Positions 43,830 through 52,406 of a DNA stretch of 64,000 nt are shown here, piece by piece. Both the position numbers and the translations under genes were made by a program. Within the stretch, counting starts at the first letter, position 1, and every line of letters begins with the position of its first letter. Origin of the DNA: Crenobacter caeni (GTDB lineage: Bacteria > Pseudomonadota > Gammaproteobacteria > Burkholderiales > Chromobacteriaceae); contig NZ_JAAGAA010000010.1 of assembly GCF_010435965.1 (NCBI RefSeq), forward strand, positions 123,606-187,605. The letters run 5' to 3'. A model generated the notes under the pieces. That model was given only the letters and a program-made list of their open reading frames with translations. It ran no database searches and had not been told where the DNA came from.

Positions 43830-44981
43830 GTGGCAAACACAGACCTCGAAATGTCCTACGAAGAGCCGGCTAACTTCCCAGATAGTCAGCAAGAAAGCGA
43901 AGATGACCTCTCTAGGGTTTCGTTCAGGGACGCCGTCGTCACAAACACCGACTGGACGATCGAGTCAATCAACCTTCAGATAAACAAGGGAACGATTGAC
44001 CTTCAGCCGAGTTTCCAGCGCCGTGGCGCTTGGGATGAGACACGAAAGAGCCGGCTGATCGAGTCGATCATTGTCGGCATGCCGGTTCCCAACATCGTGC
44101 TAGCAGAACGCAAGGACCATCGGGGCCGGTTCATAGTCATCGACGGCAAGCAGCGCCTCTTAGCAATTCAAGAATTCATGAAAGACGACTATACGCTGCG
44201 AGGGCTTGACCTACGCGGAGATCTCAACGGAAAGTCGTTCAGCATGCTCGATGAAAACGACCGTGAGTCATTCGAGAACAGCACTCTTCGCGCAACCCTC
44301 ATCAAGAACTGGGATGACGAGAACTTCCTGTGGGCAGCGTTTTACCGACTCAATGTCGGCTCACTGCCGCTTTCACCACAGGAGTTACGCAAGGCGCTGA
44401 TCGGCGGCAAGCTGATCGATGCGATTGAGGAGTACTTGCAAAACAGTCAGCCGTTTCAGACTATATTCGGCGTCGGCCTGGACAAACGCATGCGAGATTC
44501 CGAACTCGTGCTGCGCTTTTTAGCTTTCGATCGGGACATCAAGGCCTACAGGGGTGATTTAAAGGCCTTCTTAGACGCGACAACGTTGTACTACGAACAA
44601 GAATGGAATTCGCGGTCCGCCGAGGCTCACGATGGCTTTGCGCGCCTTGACCGAGCTCTTACGACTGCTAGCACAATCTTTGGTGAGTTCGCGTTCCGCA
44701 AGTGGCTCGGCAACCGATATGAGCGCGTGACAAACCGCGCGATATTTGACTGCATCATCCGATACTTCGCGGAGACGGATGTGGCGAGCCTGGCAGTGAG
44801 GAACGATCACACCGTGCGTGCAAGCTTCCAAGTGTTGTGCGACGACCCACAGTTCCGCTCATATATTGAGGGCTCGACTAAAACGCTGGAAGCCACCCAC
44901 GCTCGCCTGTCGATGTGGGGCGAGAAACTCGCTCTGGACATCGGCAAAAGGCTTGATATCGACAACCTTCGCGTTTCTTGA
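43830..44981 (+). CDS. DUF262 (ParB/Srx-fold, GmrS-like) protein
   Basis: This 383-residue protein has the DUF262 core: ESINLQINKGTIDLQPSFQR followed by WDETRKSRLIESIIVGMPVP and the signature DGKQRLLAI (D105). DUF262 is the N-terminal NTP-binding/ nicking domain of GmrSD and many defence proteins; the HNH domain DUF1524 usually fused to it is absent here. GTG 43830 is preferred since GGAG lies eight bases upstream; an in-frame ATG at 43788 has no ribosome site and abuts the IS remnant. Base composition is clearly less GC-rich than flanking genes. It is followed five bases later by a HEPN gene. Confidence 0.85.
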   Translation: MANTDLEMSYEEPANFPDSQQESEDDLSRVSFRDAVVTNTDWTIESINLQINKGTIDLQPSFQRRGAWDETRKSRLIESIIVGMPVPNIVLAERKDHRGRFIVIDGKQRLLAIQEFMKDDYTLRGLDLRGDLNGKSFSMLDENDRESFENSTLRATLIKNWDDENFLWAAFYRLNVGSLPLSPQELRKALIGGKLIDAIEEYLQNSQPFQTIFGVGLDKRMRDSELVLRFLAFDRDIKAYRGDLKAFLDATTLYYEQEWNSRSAEAHDGFARLDRALTTASTIFGEFAFRKWLGNRYERVTNRAIFDCIIRYFAETDVASLAVRNDHTVRASFQVLCDDPQFRSYIEGSTKTLEATHARLSMWGEKLALDIGKRLDIDNLRVS

Positions 44982-44985
44982 TGCC

Positions 44986-45567
44986 ATGCCCTGCTCTCGT
45001 ATGCCCAATCTCCGGGCTCGCATCGCCACGCTCCGTGCAAAGTTCCTAGACGCACAGTTGGCCGCAGAGCGTCACGATCCGTTAACTTTCGAGCCAGATA
45101 TTGATAACTTGGCCGCGTTTCGACTCCTCGCGCACGCCGAGTTTGAGGACTATCTAGAGACGAAGGCGCGCGATGGGCTAACCAGCATTGAAACAGCCTT
45201 CAGTAATAACCAGAAGGTGAGTGGGAACGTCAGCTTGCTGGTCATCGCCATATCACTCTCAAAGTCGCTCCGTTTAGAGTCGCCACACTGGTCGAGCGAC
45301 GTGACTGAACTACTGCGCACCGCGCGCGATTGGATCAACAAGAACAACGGCATAAAGGATGCGTCTTTCACCATGCTATCGGTCTTTAGTGGAAAAATGC
45401 CAGATGAGGTAGACGGCGCATTATCCGCTAGCTTGAGCGCTTATGGCACCAGCCGAGGCGACGTAGCACATAAAAGCGCGACTCGGGTGACAACGATCCA
45501 GGCACCTAGCGTAGAAGCGCGAGCCGTGGATGCTCTGATCGACGAGCTAGACGACTACTTCGGTTAA
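44986..45567 (+). CDS. HEPN-domain protein (MAE_28990/MAE_18760 type)
   Basis: This 193-residue helical protein has the HEPN ribonuclease motif RX4H as R157-GDVA-H162 in TSRGDVAHKSA, near the C-terminus as in MAE_28990-type HEPN proteins. The gene starts four bases after the DUF262 stop, so the two are translated together. HEPN proteins of this sort are usually RNases in toxin-antitoxin or phage-defence systems. A start at ATG 45001 is also possible. Confidence 0.78.
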   Translation: MPCSRMPNLRARIATLRAKFLDAQLAAERHDPLTFEPDIDNLAAFRLLAHAEFEDYLETKARDGLTSIETAFSNNQKVSGNVSLLVIAISLSKSLRLESPHWSSDVTELLRTARDWINKNNGIKDASFTMLSVFSGKMPDEVDGALSASLSAYGTSRGDVAHKSATRVTTIQAPSVEARAVDALIDELDDYFG

Positions 45568-45880
45568 CTTACCCCTTTCGACCGCCGCCGATCTAGGCCA
45601 GCAGTTACCGACGGGGAGCATATACCCGCGCGCACTGAGTTGACAGACTGCTTTCGCTGCGAAGCGGCCAATCGGCGGAAATCAACCAGCGGCGGCAACT
45701 GGTCGAAAGCGGTTGATGGCGTCTTGCTCACTTCTGTCACCCCTAAGGCACCGAAGCCCCCCAGAAAGCGTCCAAAGTCAGCTATCGAAAGGAAATGGGG
45801 TCAACGGAAAGCAGTAGTGGCGTCTACGGAGCCCTCCCAGTCGCCCTCCCGGCAACACGGGCGGCCAAGCTTGCAACGCT
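45568..45880. other. Gene-poor stretch between the HEPN gene and the right end
   Basis: No convincing gene is seen. An 88-residue frame at 45640-45906 has low-complexity basic sequence, runs through the end repeats and has no ribosome binding site, so it is not called. The stretch may hold integrase arm sites. Confidence 0.4.
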
Positions 45881-45901
45881 GTTGGTATATCTGTTGGTAT
45901 G
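45881..45901 (+). repeat. Tandem GTTGGTA site at the right end
   Basis: GTTGGTA-N5-GTTGGTATG matches the pair at 37528-37548 at all but one position. It lies 55 bp inside attR, as expected of an integrase arm-binding site. Confidence 0.6.
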
Positions 45902-45955
45902 TATAAATATGTGCCGCCTTGAAATGCAGTAATAGCAAGGCTTACAGGCACTATA

Positions 45956-46047
45956 TTCGAGTCCGACCCCGGCACCATTCAGCAGTACAAAGGCCTCCGA
46001 CGAAGTCCAAACAACCCCGAGAAACCAAGGTTTCCGGGGTTTTTTGT
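45956..46047 (+). repeat. attR: partial tRNA-Leu 3' end plus terminator
   Basis: The copy starts TTCGAGTCCGACCCC, lacks one G of the acceptor stem relative to attL, and continues through CACCATTCAGCAGTACAAAG and the tRNA terminator ending in a T run. It marks the chromosomal junction on the right and gives an element length of about 8.6 kb. It is not a functional tRNA. Confidence 0.88.
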
Positions 46048-46408
46048 CGTCTTTATCCCCCATGCACCCGGCTCAAACCGGGGATACTGAAGGGGGTATG
46101 TCCGACAAACCCGTCGCGGCCGTTGGTAGTTTTATTGGTATGCGCGCAGATCAACGCAGCCAGGACCTCCAGCCGTCGCCCAGCACGCTCCCCACACCCG
46201 CCAAGCCTGCGCATGGATCGCCCAAGCCAGGAGCGCCCAAACAAAAGCGCCGTGCGGGCGGGGGCTCGTCACGGCGCAAACCTAGGAGAAACGCAATCTG
46301 ATCCTAGCAGCCCTTCAGCACTTTTCCATGCGGCCTTGCCACAAGGACGGCAGCAGCCACCCGCACGGCACCGCTTGCCATCGCCCCGCCACGGCCTAGG
46401 CTGTCTGC
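46048..46408. other. Flank right of attR with a further integrase-type repeat
   Basis: No gene is supported. At 46122-46142 GTTGGTA-N5-ATTGGTATG resembles the element's tandem sites with the same spacing. The rest is ordinary GC-rich sequence leading to the Sel1 gene. Confidence 0.45.
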
Positions 46409-47002
46409 ATGAATGCCCGAGGATTCACGGCCATGACACTCCCGAAGCCCGGCCTCGCCAGATCCATACTGTCCGCGATATTGCTGCTGGCCTGCCTTGC
46501 CAGCGCTACCTTCGCGCTTGCGGGCAACGCCGACACGCCCTTCAGCCGGTTCAGGGCCGAAGCCATGCGGGGCGATGCCGACGCCCAGGTCTCGCTCGGC
46601 GCGTTGTACTACGAGGGTGCAGGGGGCGCGCCGCAGGACAACAAGCTGGCCGCCTATTGGTACCGCCAGGCGGCCGGTCAGGGACACCCGAACGGGCAGT
46701 TGTTCCTCGGCGCCATGTACGAGCAGGGCAAGGGCGTCCCGCACAGCCAGGTCATCGCGTACGCGCTGTACAACCTGTCGACGTCCGCGTTCGACTATCC
46801 GCTGGCCGGCGAATTTCGCGCGCATGTCGCGCAGCAGATGTCCGTTACCCAGATCGAGGCCGGTCAGGCGCTGACCAAAAAGCTCGCCATCCCCGGCCAC
46901 TTCCATGAAGAATTGGACCGCGCGCAGCGGGCAGTGAACCCCGGGCCACGCAGACCGGCCCCGGCCCAACCGGACACGCCCCGCGACTGGATCAGGCTCT
47001 AG
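46409..47002 (+). CDS. Exported Sel1-repeat protein
   Basis: This 197-residue protein has a signal peptide (ARSILSAILLLACLASATFA) and two Sel1/TPR-like repeats: AQVSLGALYYEGAGGAPQDN with YWYRQAA, and GQLFLGAMYEQGKGVPHSQV with AYALYNLS. Sel1 proteins are scaffolds for protein contacts in the periplasm. An internal ATG at 46433 is an alternative start. Partner unknown. Confidence 0.82.
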   Translation: MNARGFTAMTLPKPGLARSILSAILLLACLASATFALAGNADTPFSRFRAEAMRGDADAQVSLGALYYEGAGGAPQDNKLAAYWYRQAAGQGHPNGQLFLGAMYEQGKGVPHSQVIAYALYNLSTSAFDYPLAGEFRAHVAQQMSVTQIEAGQALTKKLAIPGHFHEELDRAQRAVNPGPRRPAPAQPDTPRDWIRL

Positions 47003-47307
47003 CCTGCTATCCGCACGGCGACAAGATAGCGCCAGGTGAGACGCCGGCCTCCGCGCTAGCGCGCGAACTCGTGGAAGAACTCGGCATCCGGCTGGAAACG
47101 GACTCGATCCGCTACCTCTATACGGTGGTGGGACCGGCCTACAGCCAGCCGGGCGAGGTCGAGCCGGTCTGCTTCGCCGGCAGTTGGGCGGGCGAACCGC
47201 AAGCCTGCGCCGAGATCAGCGCAATCGCCTGGCTAACCCTTGGCGAGGCGGAAAAATTCGCACCTGCAGTGCAGCAGTTGTGTACTGAGCATCTGCATCA
47301 CGGTTGA
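47002..47307 (+). pseudogene. Truncated Nudix hydrolase
   Basis: One frame reads GETPASALARELVEELGI, a nearly complete Nudix box, then VEPVCFAGSWAGEPQ and a C-terminal helix. The N-terminal half of the domain is missing; the only start candidate (GTG 47071) falls within the box. It is best read as a relic of an 8-oxo-dGTP- or nucleotide-sugar-type hydrolase. Confidence 0.6.
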
Positions 47308-47388
47308 GCACACAGGCACCAGCTTGAAAGCCCGCGACCCGTCGTCGATATTGATGATGTATTTATCATTAAAGCGACACCGGAGCGT

Positions 47389-48162
47389 ATGCACATGAGC
47401 GTCTTCCACCACGTAGTCCGTTCCGCCCTGCTGCTGTCCACGTTGCTGCCGACCGCCGCGCAGGCCGAAACGCCATGGGAATTCAGGATCACCCCCTACG
47501 CCTGGTTCGCCGGAATCAAGGGCGACGTGTCGACCCTCCCGGGCGCGCCGCGGGTGCCGATAGAGGTATCGCCCAGCGATGCGCTCAGTGCCACCGACGC
47601 GGCGTTCATGGGCTTGTTCGAGGCGCGCCGCGGCCCGCACGGCGGCTTTCTCGACTACCTGTACGTCAATGTGAGCGCGGACAAGACCGTGCTCGGCCCT
47701 CCGGTCAGCCTGGGACTGGACGCAAGCTCGAAGAGCTGGCTCACCTCGGCCGGTTACAGCTACCGTTTTTACGATACGGGGCAGGCCTACGCGGAGGTTC
47801 TGGCCGGCATCCGCCACTGGAAGGTCGACACCACGCTCGACTTCGACGGCGGACGCGGCGTGCTGGCCGGCCGCAATATCCATCACCGGGAATCCTGGCT
47901 CGACCCCCTGCTCGGCGTACGGGGGACGACGCAGCTTGGTGCGTCCAGTTTCTTCGTGTCGGGCATGCTGGCGGCTGGCGGCTGGCTCGGCGGCGGGTCG
48001 GACCACTTCTACGATACCTCCGCGCTGCTGGGCTACCAGTGGAGCAAGCAGTTCTCGACCGCGCTGGGCTACCGCCTGTTCGATGTGAAGTATGAAGAGG
48101 ACGGCTTTTACTACGACGTCCGCCAACAAGGTTGGCTGCTGGGCGCCGCCTTCTCCTTCTGA
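47389..48162 (+). CDS. Predicted outer-membrane beta-barrel protein
   Basis: This 257-residue protein has a signal peptide (SALLLSTLLPTAAQA) and about eight to ten amphipathic strands (ITPYAWFAGIKGDV, GFLDYLYVNVSAD, SAGYSYRFYDTG, SALLGYQWSKQF) ending in ...GAAFSF, with the C-terminal Phe that signals insertion by BAM. The family is not named with certainty; related proteins are annotated as hypothetical outer-membrane proteins. It stands before the DUF1254 gene. Confidence 0.72.
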   Translation: MHMSVFHHVVRSALLLSTLLPTAAQAETPWEFRITPYAWFAGIKGDVSTLPGAPRVPIEVSPSDALSATDAAFMGLFEARRGPHGGFLDYLYVNVSADKTVLGPPVSLGLDASSKSWLTSAGYSYRFYDTGQAYAEVLAGIRHWKVDTTLDFDGGRGVLAGRNIHHRESWLDPLLGVRGTTQLGASSFFVSGMLAAGGWLGGGSDHFYDTSALLGYQWSKQFSTALGYRLFDVKYEEDGFYYDVRQQGWLLGAAFSF

Positions 48163-48251
48163 CGGACGCCGCCACCGTGGCCTGTCAGGTGGGTGGGTGG
48201 CTGCCTGCACACACGCCACTGCCCACTTTTTAACGAAGCCGGAGCGCCACC

Positions 48252-49283
48252 ATGCCCCGACTCCTGCCTTCCCGGCACCTGCTTGCCGCCTTGCTGGCCT
48301 GCGGCTTCGCCCCCTCTGCACACCTGCAGGCCGCAACGCCACCCGTCAAGGTCAATATCGACAACTACGCGCAGGCAGAAACGGCCTACCAGTTCGAGCG
48401 GGTGCAGCAAATGGCCGGTGGCGTCAACCGCTGGCAGCACAACCGAACGCCCACACCGATCGACAAGCAGAACGTCATCCGCATGAACCGCGACACGCTG
48501 TACAGCTTCGCGATCGTCGACATCAGCCAGAGCGCGACGCTGACCCTGCCCGAAGCCGGCCAGCGTTACCGGTCGGTGATGGTGATCAACGAAGACCACT
48601 ATATCAACCGGATCTATCACAAGGCCGGCAGCTACCGGCTGACACCCGCCGAATTCGGCTCGCCTTACGTGCTGGTGGCCGTACGCACCCTCGTCAACCC
48701 GAACGACGCGGCCGACGTGCAGGCGGCCAATGCGCTGCAGAACCAGTTGAAGATTACGGCGGCGTCCGCCCGCCCGTTTCCGGTACCAAATTACGACAAG
48801 ACCAGCTACGAGGCGACCTACCAGCCGCTGCTCAAGCTGAGCGAAGGGCTGCCGGACGCCAAGCGGACCTTCGGCAAGAAAAGCGAGGTGAGCGAAACCC
48901 GTCACCTGATAGGCACCGCGTTCGGCTGGGGCGGGCTGCCGACCTACGAGGCGTTCTATATCAACCGCGGCGAAAACAAGAAGGCCGGCAACTACCGGCT
49001 GACCGTGCGCGACGTGCCGGTCGACGCCTTCTGGTCGATCAGCATCTACAACAAGGACGGCTACTTCGAGAAGAACCCCTTCGATTCGTACAGTCTCAAC
49101 AGCCTGACCGCCAAGCCCAACCCGGACGGCTCGGTCACCCTGAATTTCGGCACCGATCCGGCCGGCAAGGACAACTTCCTGTACGTGATGGACGGCTGGA
49201 ACTACACCGTGCGCCTGTACCGGCCGCGTGAGGCCGTCCAGTCGGGCAAGTGGACCTTCCCCGAACCGCAGCCGGCGCCCTGA
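48252..49283 (+). CDS. DUF1254/DUF1214 periplasmic protein
   Basis: This 343-residue protein has a signal peptide (HLLAALLACGFAPSAHLQA), an N-terminal DUF1254 domain (IRMNRDTLYSFAIVDISQSA) and a C-terminal DUF1214 domain (DAFWSISIYNKDGYFEKNPF, FLYVMDGWNYTVRLYRP). These proteins are exported and widespread; no enzymatic reaction is established. It directly follows the barrel protein. Confidence 0.85.
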   Translation: MPRLLPSRHLLAALLACGFAPSAHLQAATPPVKVNIDNYAQAETAYQFERVQQMAGGVNRWQHNRTPTPIDKQNVIRMNRDTLYSFAIVDISQSATLTLPEAGQRYRSVMVINEDHYINRIYHKAGSYRLTPAEFGSPYVLVAVRTLVNPNDAADVQAANALQNQLKITAASARPFPVPNYDKTSYEATYQPLLKLSEGLPDAKRTFGKKSEVSETRHLIGTAFGWGGLPTYEAFYINRGENKKAGNYRLTVRDVPVDAFWSISIYNKDGYFEKNPFDSYSLNSLTAKPNPDGSVTLNFGTDPAGKDNFLYVMDGWNYTVRLYRPREAVQSGKWTFPEPQPAP

Positions 49284-49341
49284 GCACCGGCCGGTCCCAG
49301 GCAAGCGGCAGGCAGCACCCGCCGCTTGCCAAGGCTCAAGC

Positions 49342-50748
49342 TCAGTCGGCCAGCGTCTGCGCCAGCGCGCGCAGCGCCTGATGGAAGCACTCGGCCGGCG
49401 CGTGGGTGATGCCGGCGCCGACCTGGCCGACCCCCGCCTCCTTGTGCGCGATGCCGGTGTTGATCACCGGCATGATGCCGGTGTCGACCACCTTGCGCGC
49501 GTCGATGCCGGCCGCGCTGCTGGCGAAGTCGAGCGAAGGCAGCGTGAACGCCGGGTTCTGCCCCAGCGTGATCTCGCGCATCGCCAGCGAGTGCGCCAGC
49601 GCGTCGCTGGCCGAGCCGCCGACAAAGCGCACGATGGCCGGGCTTGCCGCCATCGCGAAGCCGCCGACGCCGGCGGTCTCGGTAATCACGCTGTCGCCCA
49701 GGTCCGGCGCGGCGTCGTCCGGGCCGAAGCCGGAGAAGAACAGGCCGTGCACCACCGGCGCCGGCGCGGTGAACCAGGTGTCGCCGGTGCCGGAGAGGCG
49801 GATGCCGAAACGCACGCCGTTGCGGCCCATGCCGGTGACCATGCTGGAGCCGGGCACGCCCTCGGCGGCCAGCAGCATCGCCTTGCACGCGGCCATCGAC
49901 AGGTTGAGGAAGAAGTGGTCGTTGGCGGAGACGAACTCGATCGCGCGCGCCTTGAGTCCGGCGTCGATATCGAGGCGCAGGATGGCCGGCACCAGTTTCT
50001 TCAGCAGCAGGCCGGTGGCGGCGGCGTTGCGGTTGTGCACCTCGTCGCCCATATGCAGCGCCTGCGCCATCAGGGGTTTCAGCTCGACCCCGCCCAGCGC
50101 CTCGATCGCGCCGGCGAGCACCGGCGCCAGCTCGTCGCGCATCCATGCGAGGCGCTCCAGCACGTCGTCCGAGTACGCGCCAAAGCGCAACACCTTGCCC
50201 AGACCCTCGTTCATATTGGAGAAGGTCAGGTGGCCGTGCTCGCTGTCGCGCACCACGAATACCGGCATCGACGGGCTGATGATGCCGCCCATCGGGCCGA
50301 CCGCGTGGTGGTGCTGGCATGGTTCGAAGGCGACCTGACCGCTGGCGGCGAGCGCGCGCGCGGCTTGCGGGCTATCCGCCCAGCCTTCGAACAGGATGGC
50401 GCCGATAATCGCGCCCTGCACCGGCCCGCACATCTCGTCCCACGCGATCGGCGGGCCCGAGTGCAGGATCATCTGCGCGCCCATGCCGGGCACCACCTCT
50501 TTCGCGCGGCCCATGCCGACCCACACCGGCTGGCTGGCTAAGTACGCCGCGTACGCCTGCCGGTTGGCCGCCTCGACGCGCGGGTCCTTGAACAGACGCG
50601 CGAGCGCGAGGCCGGTGTCGCGGTCGCCGGCGGCCGGCGGCTGCCATTCAGGGTGGATCACGGCGGCACCCTGCGTGCGCGCGGCGTCGGCGAACGAGGA
50701 AAGGCCCAGGTTGACGATGGCGAGTTGCTCGCCGAAAAGCTTGCTCAT
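49342..50748 (-). CDS. ylbE: YlbE-like (DUF1116) carbamoyltransferase component
   Basis: This 468-residue DUF1116 protein contains GMGAQMILHSGPPIAWDEMC, HHHAVGPMGGIISPSMPVF and GAGITHAPAECFHQALRAL, all typical of YlbE/AllG. In E. coli AllG with FdrA (AllF) and YlbF (AllH) forms oxamate (oxalurate) transcarbamylase, which cleaves oxalurate with phosphate into oxamate and carbamoyl phosphate. The ATG has AAGGA upstream. It is last in the operon NCS2-NCS2-fdrA-ylbE, 51 bp after fdrA. Confidence 0.88.
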   Translation of the reverse strand: MSKLFGEQLAIVNLGLSSFADAARTQGAAVIHPEWQPPAAGDRDTGLALARLFKDPRVEAANRQAYAAYLASQPVWVGMGRAKEVVPGMGAQMILHSGPPIAWDEMCGPVQGAIIGAILFEGWADSPQAARALAASGQVAFEPCQHHHAVGPMGGIISPSMPVFVVRDSEHGHLTFSNMNEGLGKVLRFGAYSDDVLERLAWMRDELAPVLAGAIEALGGVELKPLMAQALHMGDEVHNRNAAATGLLLKKLVPAILRLDIDAGLKARAIEFVSANDHFFLNLSMAACKAMLLAAEGVPGSSMVTGMGRNGVRFGIRLSGTGDTWFTAPAPVVHGLFFSGFGPDDAAPDLGDSVITETAGVGGFAMAASPAIVRFVGGSASDALAHSLAMREITLGQNPAFTLPSLDFASSAAGIDARKVVDTGIMPVINTGIAHKEAGVGQVGAGITHAPAECFHQALRALAQTLAD

Positions 50749-50799
50749 AAAAAATCCTTCACGGGGCGCCGCTGTGCGCGGGCACGGCGGCGCTGTCTT

Positions 50800-52344
50800 T
50801 TACAGGTCGGCGACGATGGCGCGGGCGAGCGCGACCGCTTCGGCGTTGCTCGCGGTGAGCATCACGCCCAGTTCGGCGAAGCCCTCGCACTGGCGCGCGT
50901 AACCCTGCGGGTCGGCGTCGGTGCCGCACACGGTGGCGACCAGATGCAGCGCCCGGCCCGCCTCGCGCGCCATCGCGCGCACCTCGAGCAGGGTGTCGCG
51001 CATCGCCGCGAGCGGGTCTTCGTGCGCACCGTAGCCCAGCACGATGTCGAACAGGATCACCGCGACCGAGGGGTCGGCCGCCGCAGCGACAAAGCGCTCG
51101 TTGCGCAGCCGGTGGTCGATCATCGGGTGCGGCCGGCCGCGGGTGAATTCGTCGTCGCCCAGGTCGATCAGGCAATGGCCGCCCACCTGCCACACGTCGT
51201 CCGGCGCCGGCACCGCCTTGGTCGGCGTGTTCGAGCGCAGGCCGGGCAGCGCGCCGCCCAGCATCAGCGTCGCCTCGTAGCAGAAGGTGCCACCCGAATA
51301 CAGGCCGCGCAGCGTACGTTGCTCCGGCGCGAGCAAGCCGCGCGCGCCGCGTGCGGTCTCGGCGTCGAACACCGGCGCGCAATCCGTCACTGCTGCGCCG
51401 CGCGCCATCGCCACCGCCATCTGCGCGGCGGACTGCAGCGTCGACGCGTAATGAAGATGCGGGTGCTGCGGCAGGCGCGCCGGGTCGGCGCCGAGGAAGT
51501 TGACGACCACCGGCTTGCCGGTGGCGATCGCCGCGTCGAGCACCTTGCGGGCGACGGCCTCGGCCGGTGGTTTGGACACCAGCACGATCACCTCTGTGGC
51601 GTCGTCCTCGCCCAGCGCGCGGATGCCGGCCAGCATCGACAGCCCGCCGATCGCCTCGGCCAGGTCGTGCCCGCCGGTGCCGATGGCCTGGCTGACGCCC
51701 TCGCCCAGCCGGTCGACGAGCACGGTCACCTGCTGCAGGCCGGTACCCGAAGCGCCGACGCAGCCGATGCGCCCGGGGCGGCATACGTTGGCGAAGGCCA
51801 GCGGCACGCCGTGGATGATGGCGGTGCCGCAGTCCGGCCCCATCACGATGCGGCCAAGTTCGGTCGCCAGTTCCTTCAGGCGGCGCTCGTCCTCGCCCGA
51901 CACGTTGTCGGAAAACAGCATCACGTTGAGGCCGGCGCGCAGCGCCTTCTCGGCCTCGGCGCTCGCGTACTGGCCGGGCACCGAGATCAGCGCGAGGTTG
52001 CTGTCCGGTTGCCGCTCGAGCGCCATGGTCAGCGAGTTGGCCGGCAGCCGCTGCGGGCCGCCATCGCCGTCACCGCCCTTGGCTTCCAGCGCCTGGCGTG
52101 CGGCGTCCAGCGCCCCGGCAAACGCCGCCTCGTCGCCTTCCAGTGCGATCAACAGGTCGTTGGGCGCGGCCTCGGGCGCGTCATTGATCAGGCCGGCGCG
52201 CTCGAGCAGGGCGAGGTTGGCCGGCGTCGCCATCACGGCGGACGCCTGGCGAATGCCCTCGAGCTTGGCGAGGGCGGCGGAGAGCTGCATCAGCGCGACC
52301 GAATCGCGGTACTGGTTGCGCAGGATGGCAAGATGCAAGGACAT
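50800..52344 (-). CDS. fdrA: FdrA-like acyl-CoA-synthetase-fold carbamoyltransferase component
   Basis: This 514-residue protein has the FdrA architecture: N-terminal domain, then a succinyl-CoA-synthetase-like Rossmann/flavodoxin pair with MLFSDNVSGEDERRLKELA, MGPDCGTAIIHGVPLAFANV and IGCVGASGTGLQQVTVLV. FdrA is AllF of oxamate transcarbamylase in E. coli. AAGGAG precedes the ATG. It sits between the permease genes and ylbE, a grouping that suggests the substrate is imported by those permeases. Confidence 0.92.
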   Translation of the reverse strand: MSLHLAILRNQYRDSVALMQLSAALAKLEGIRQASAVMATPANLALLERAGLINDAPEAAPNDLLIALEGDEAAFAGALDAARQALEAKGGDGDGGPQRLPANSLTMALERQPDSNLALISVPGQYASAEAEKALRAGLNVMLFSDNVSGEDERRLKELATELGRIVMGPDCGTAIIHGVPLAFANVCRPGRIGCVGASGTGLQQVTVLVDRLGEGVSQAIGTGGHDLAEAIGGLSMLAGIRALGEDDATEVIVLVSKPPAEAVARKVLDAAIATGKPVVVNFLGADPARLPQHPHLHYASTLQSAAQMAVAMARGAAVTDCAPVFDAETARGARGLLAPEQRTLRGLYSGGTFCYEATLMLGGALPGLRSNTPTKAVPAPDDVWQVGGHCLIDLGDDEFTRGRPHPMIDHRLRNERFVAAAADPSVAVILFDIVLGYGAHEDPLAAMRDTLLEVRAMAREAGRALHLVATVCGTDADPQGYARQCEGFAELGVMLTASNAEAVALARAIVADL

Positions 52345-52406
52345 GGGGAGCTCCTTGGCTGCCCCACGCGGGGCAGCCTGAATACGTATAAGCGGGAGGG
52401 GGCGGA

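Noticed and set aside
45640..45906. 88-residue frame at the right end of the element
   Set aside because: It has low-complexity basic sequence, no ribosome binding site, and its last codons come from the GTTGGTA repeat, so it is probably chance.
48252..49283. Integrated element extending to the DUF1254 gene
   Set aside because: The att repeats bound the element at 46047; genes beyond it have host-like composition and no mobility genes.
49300..49331. Terminator after ylbE
   Set aside because: GGCAAGCGG and CCGCTTGCC can pair, but the loop is long and no T run follows on either strand.
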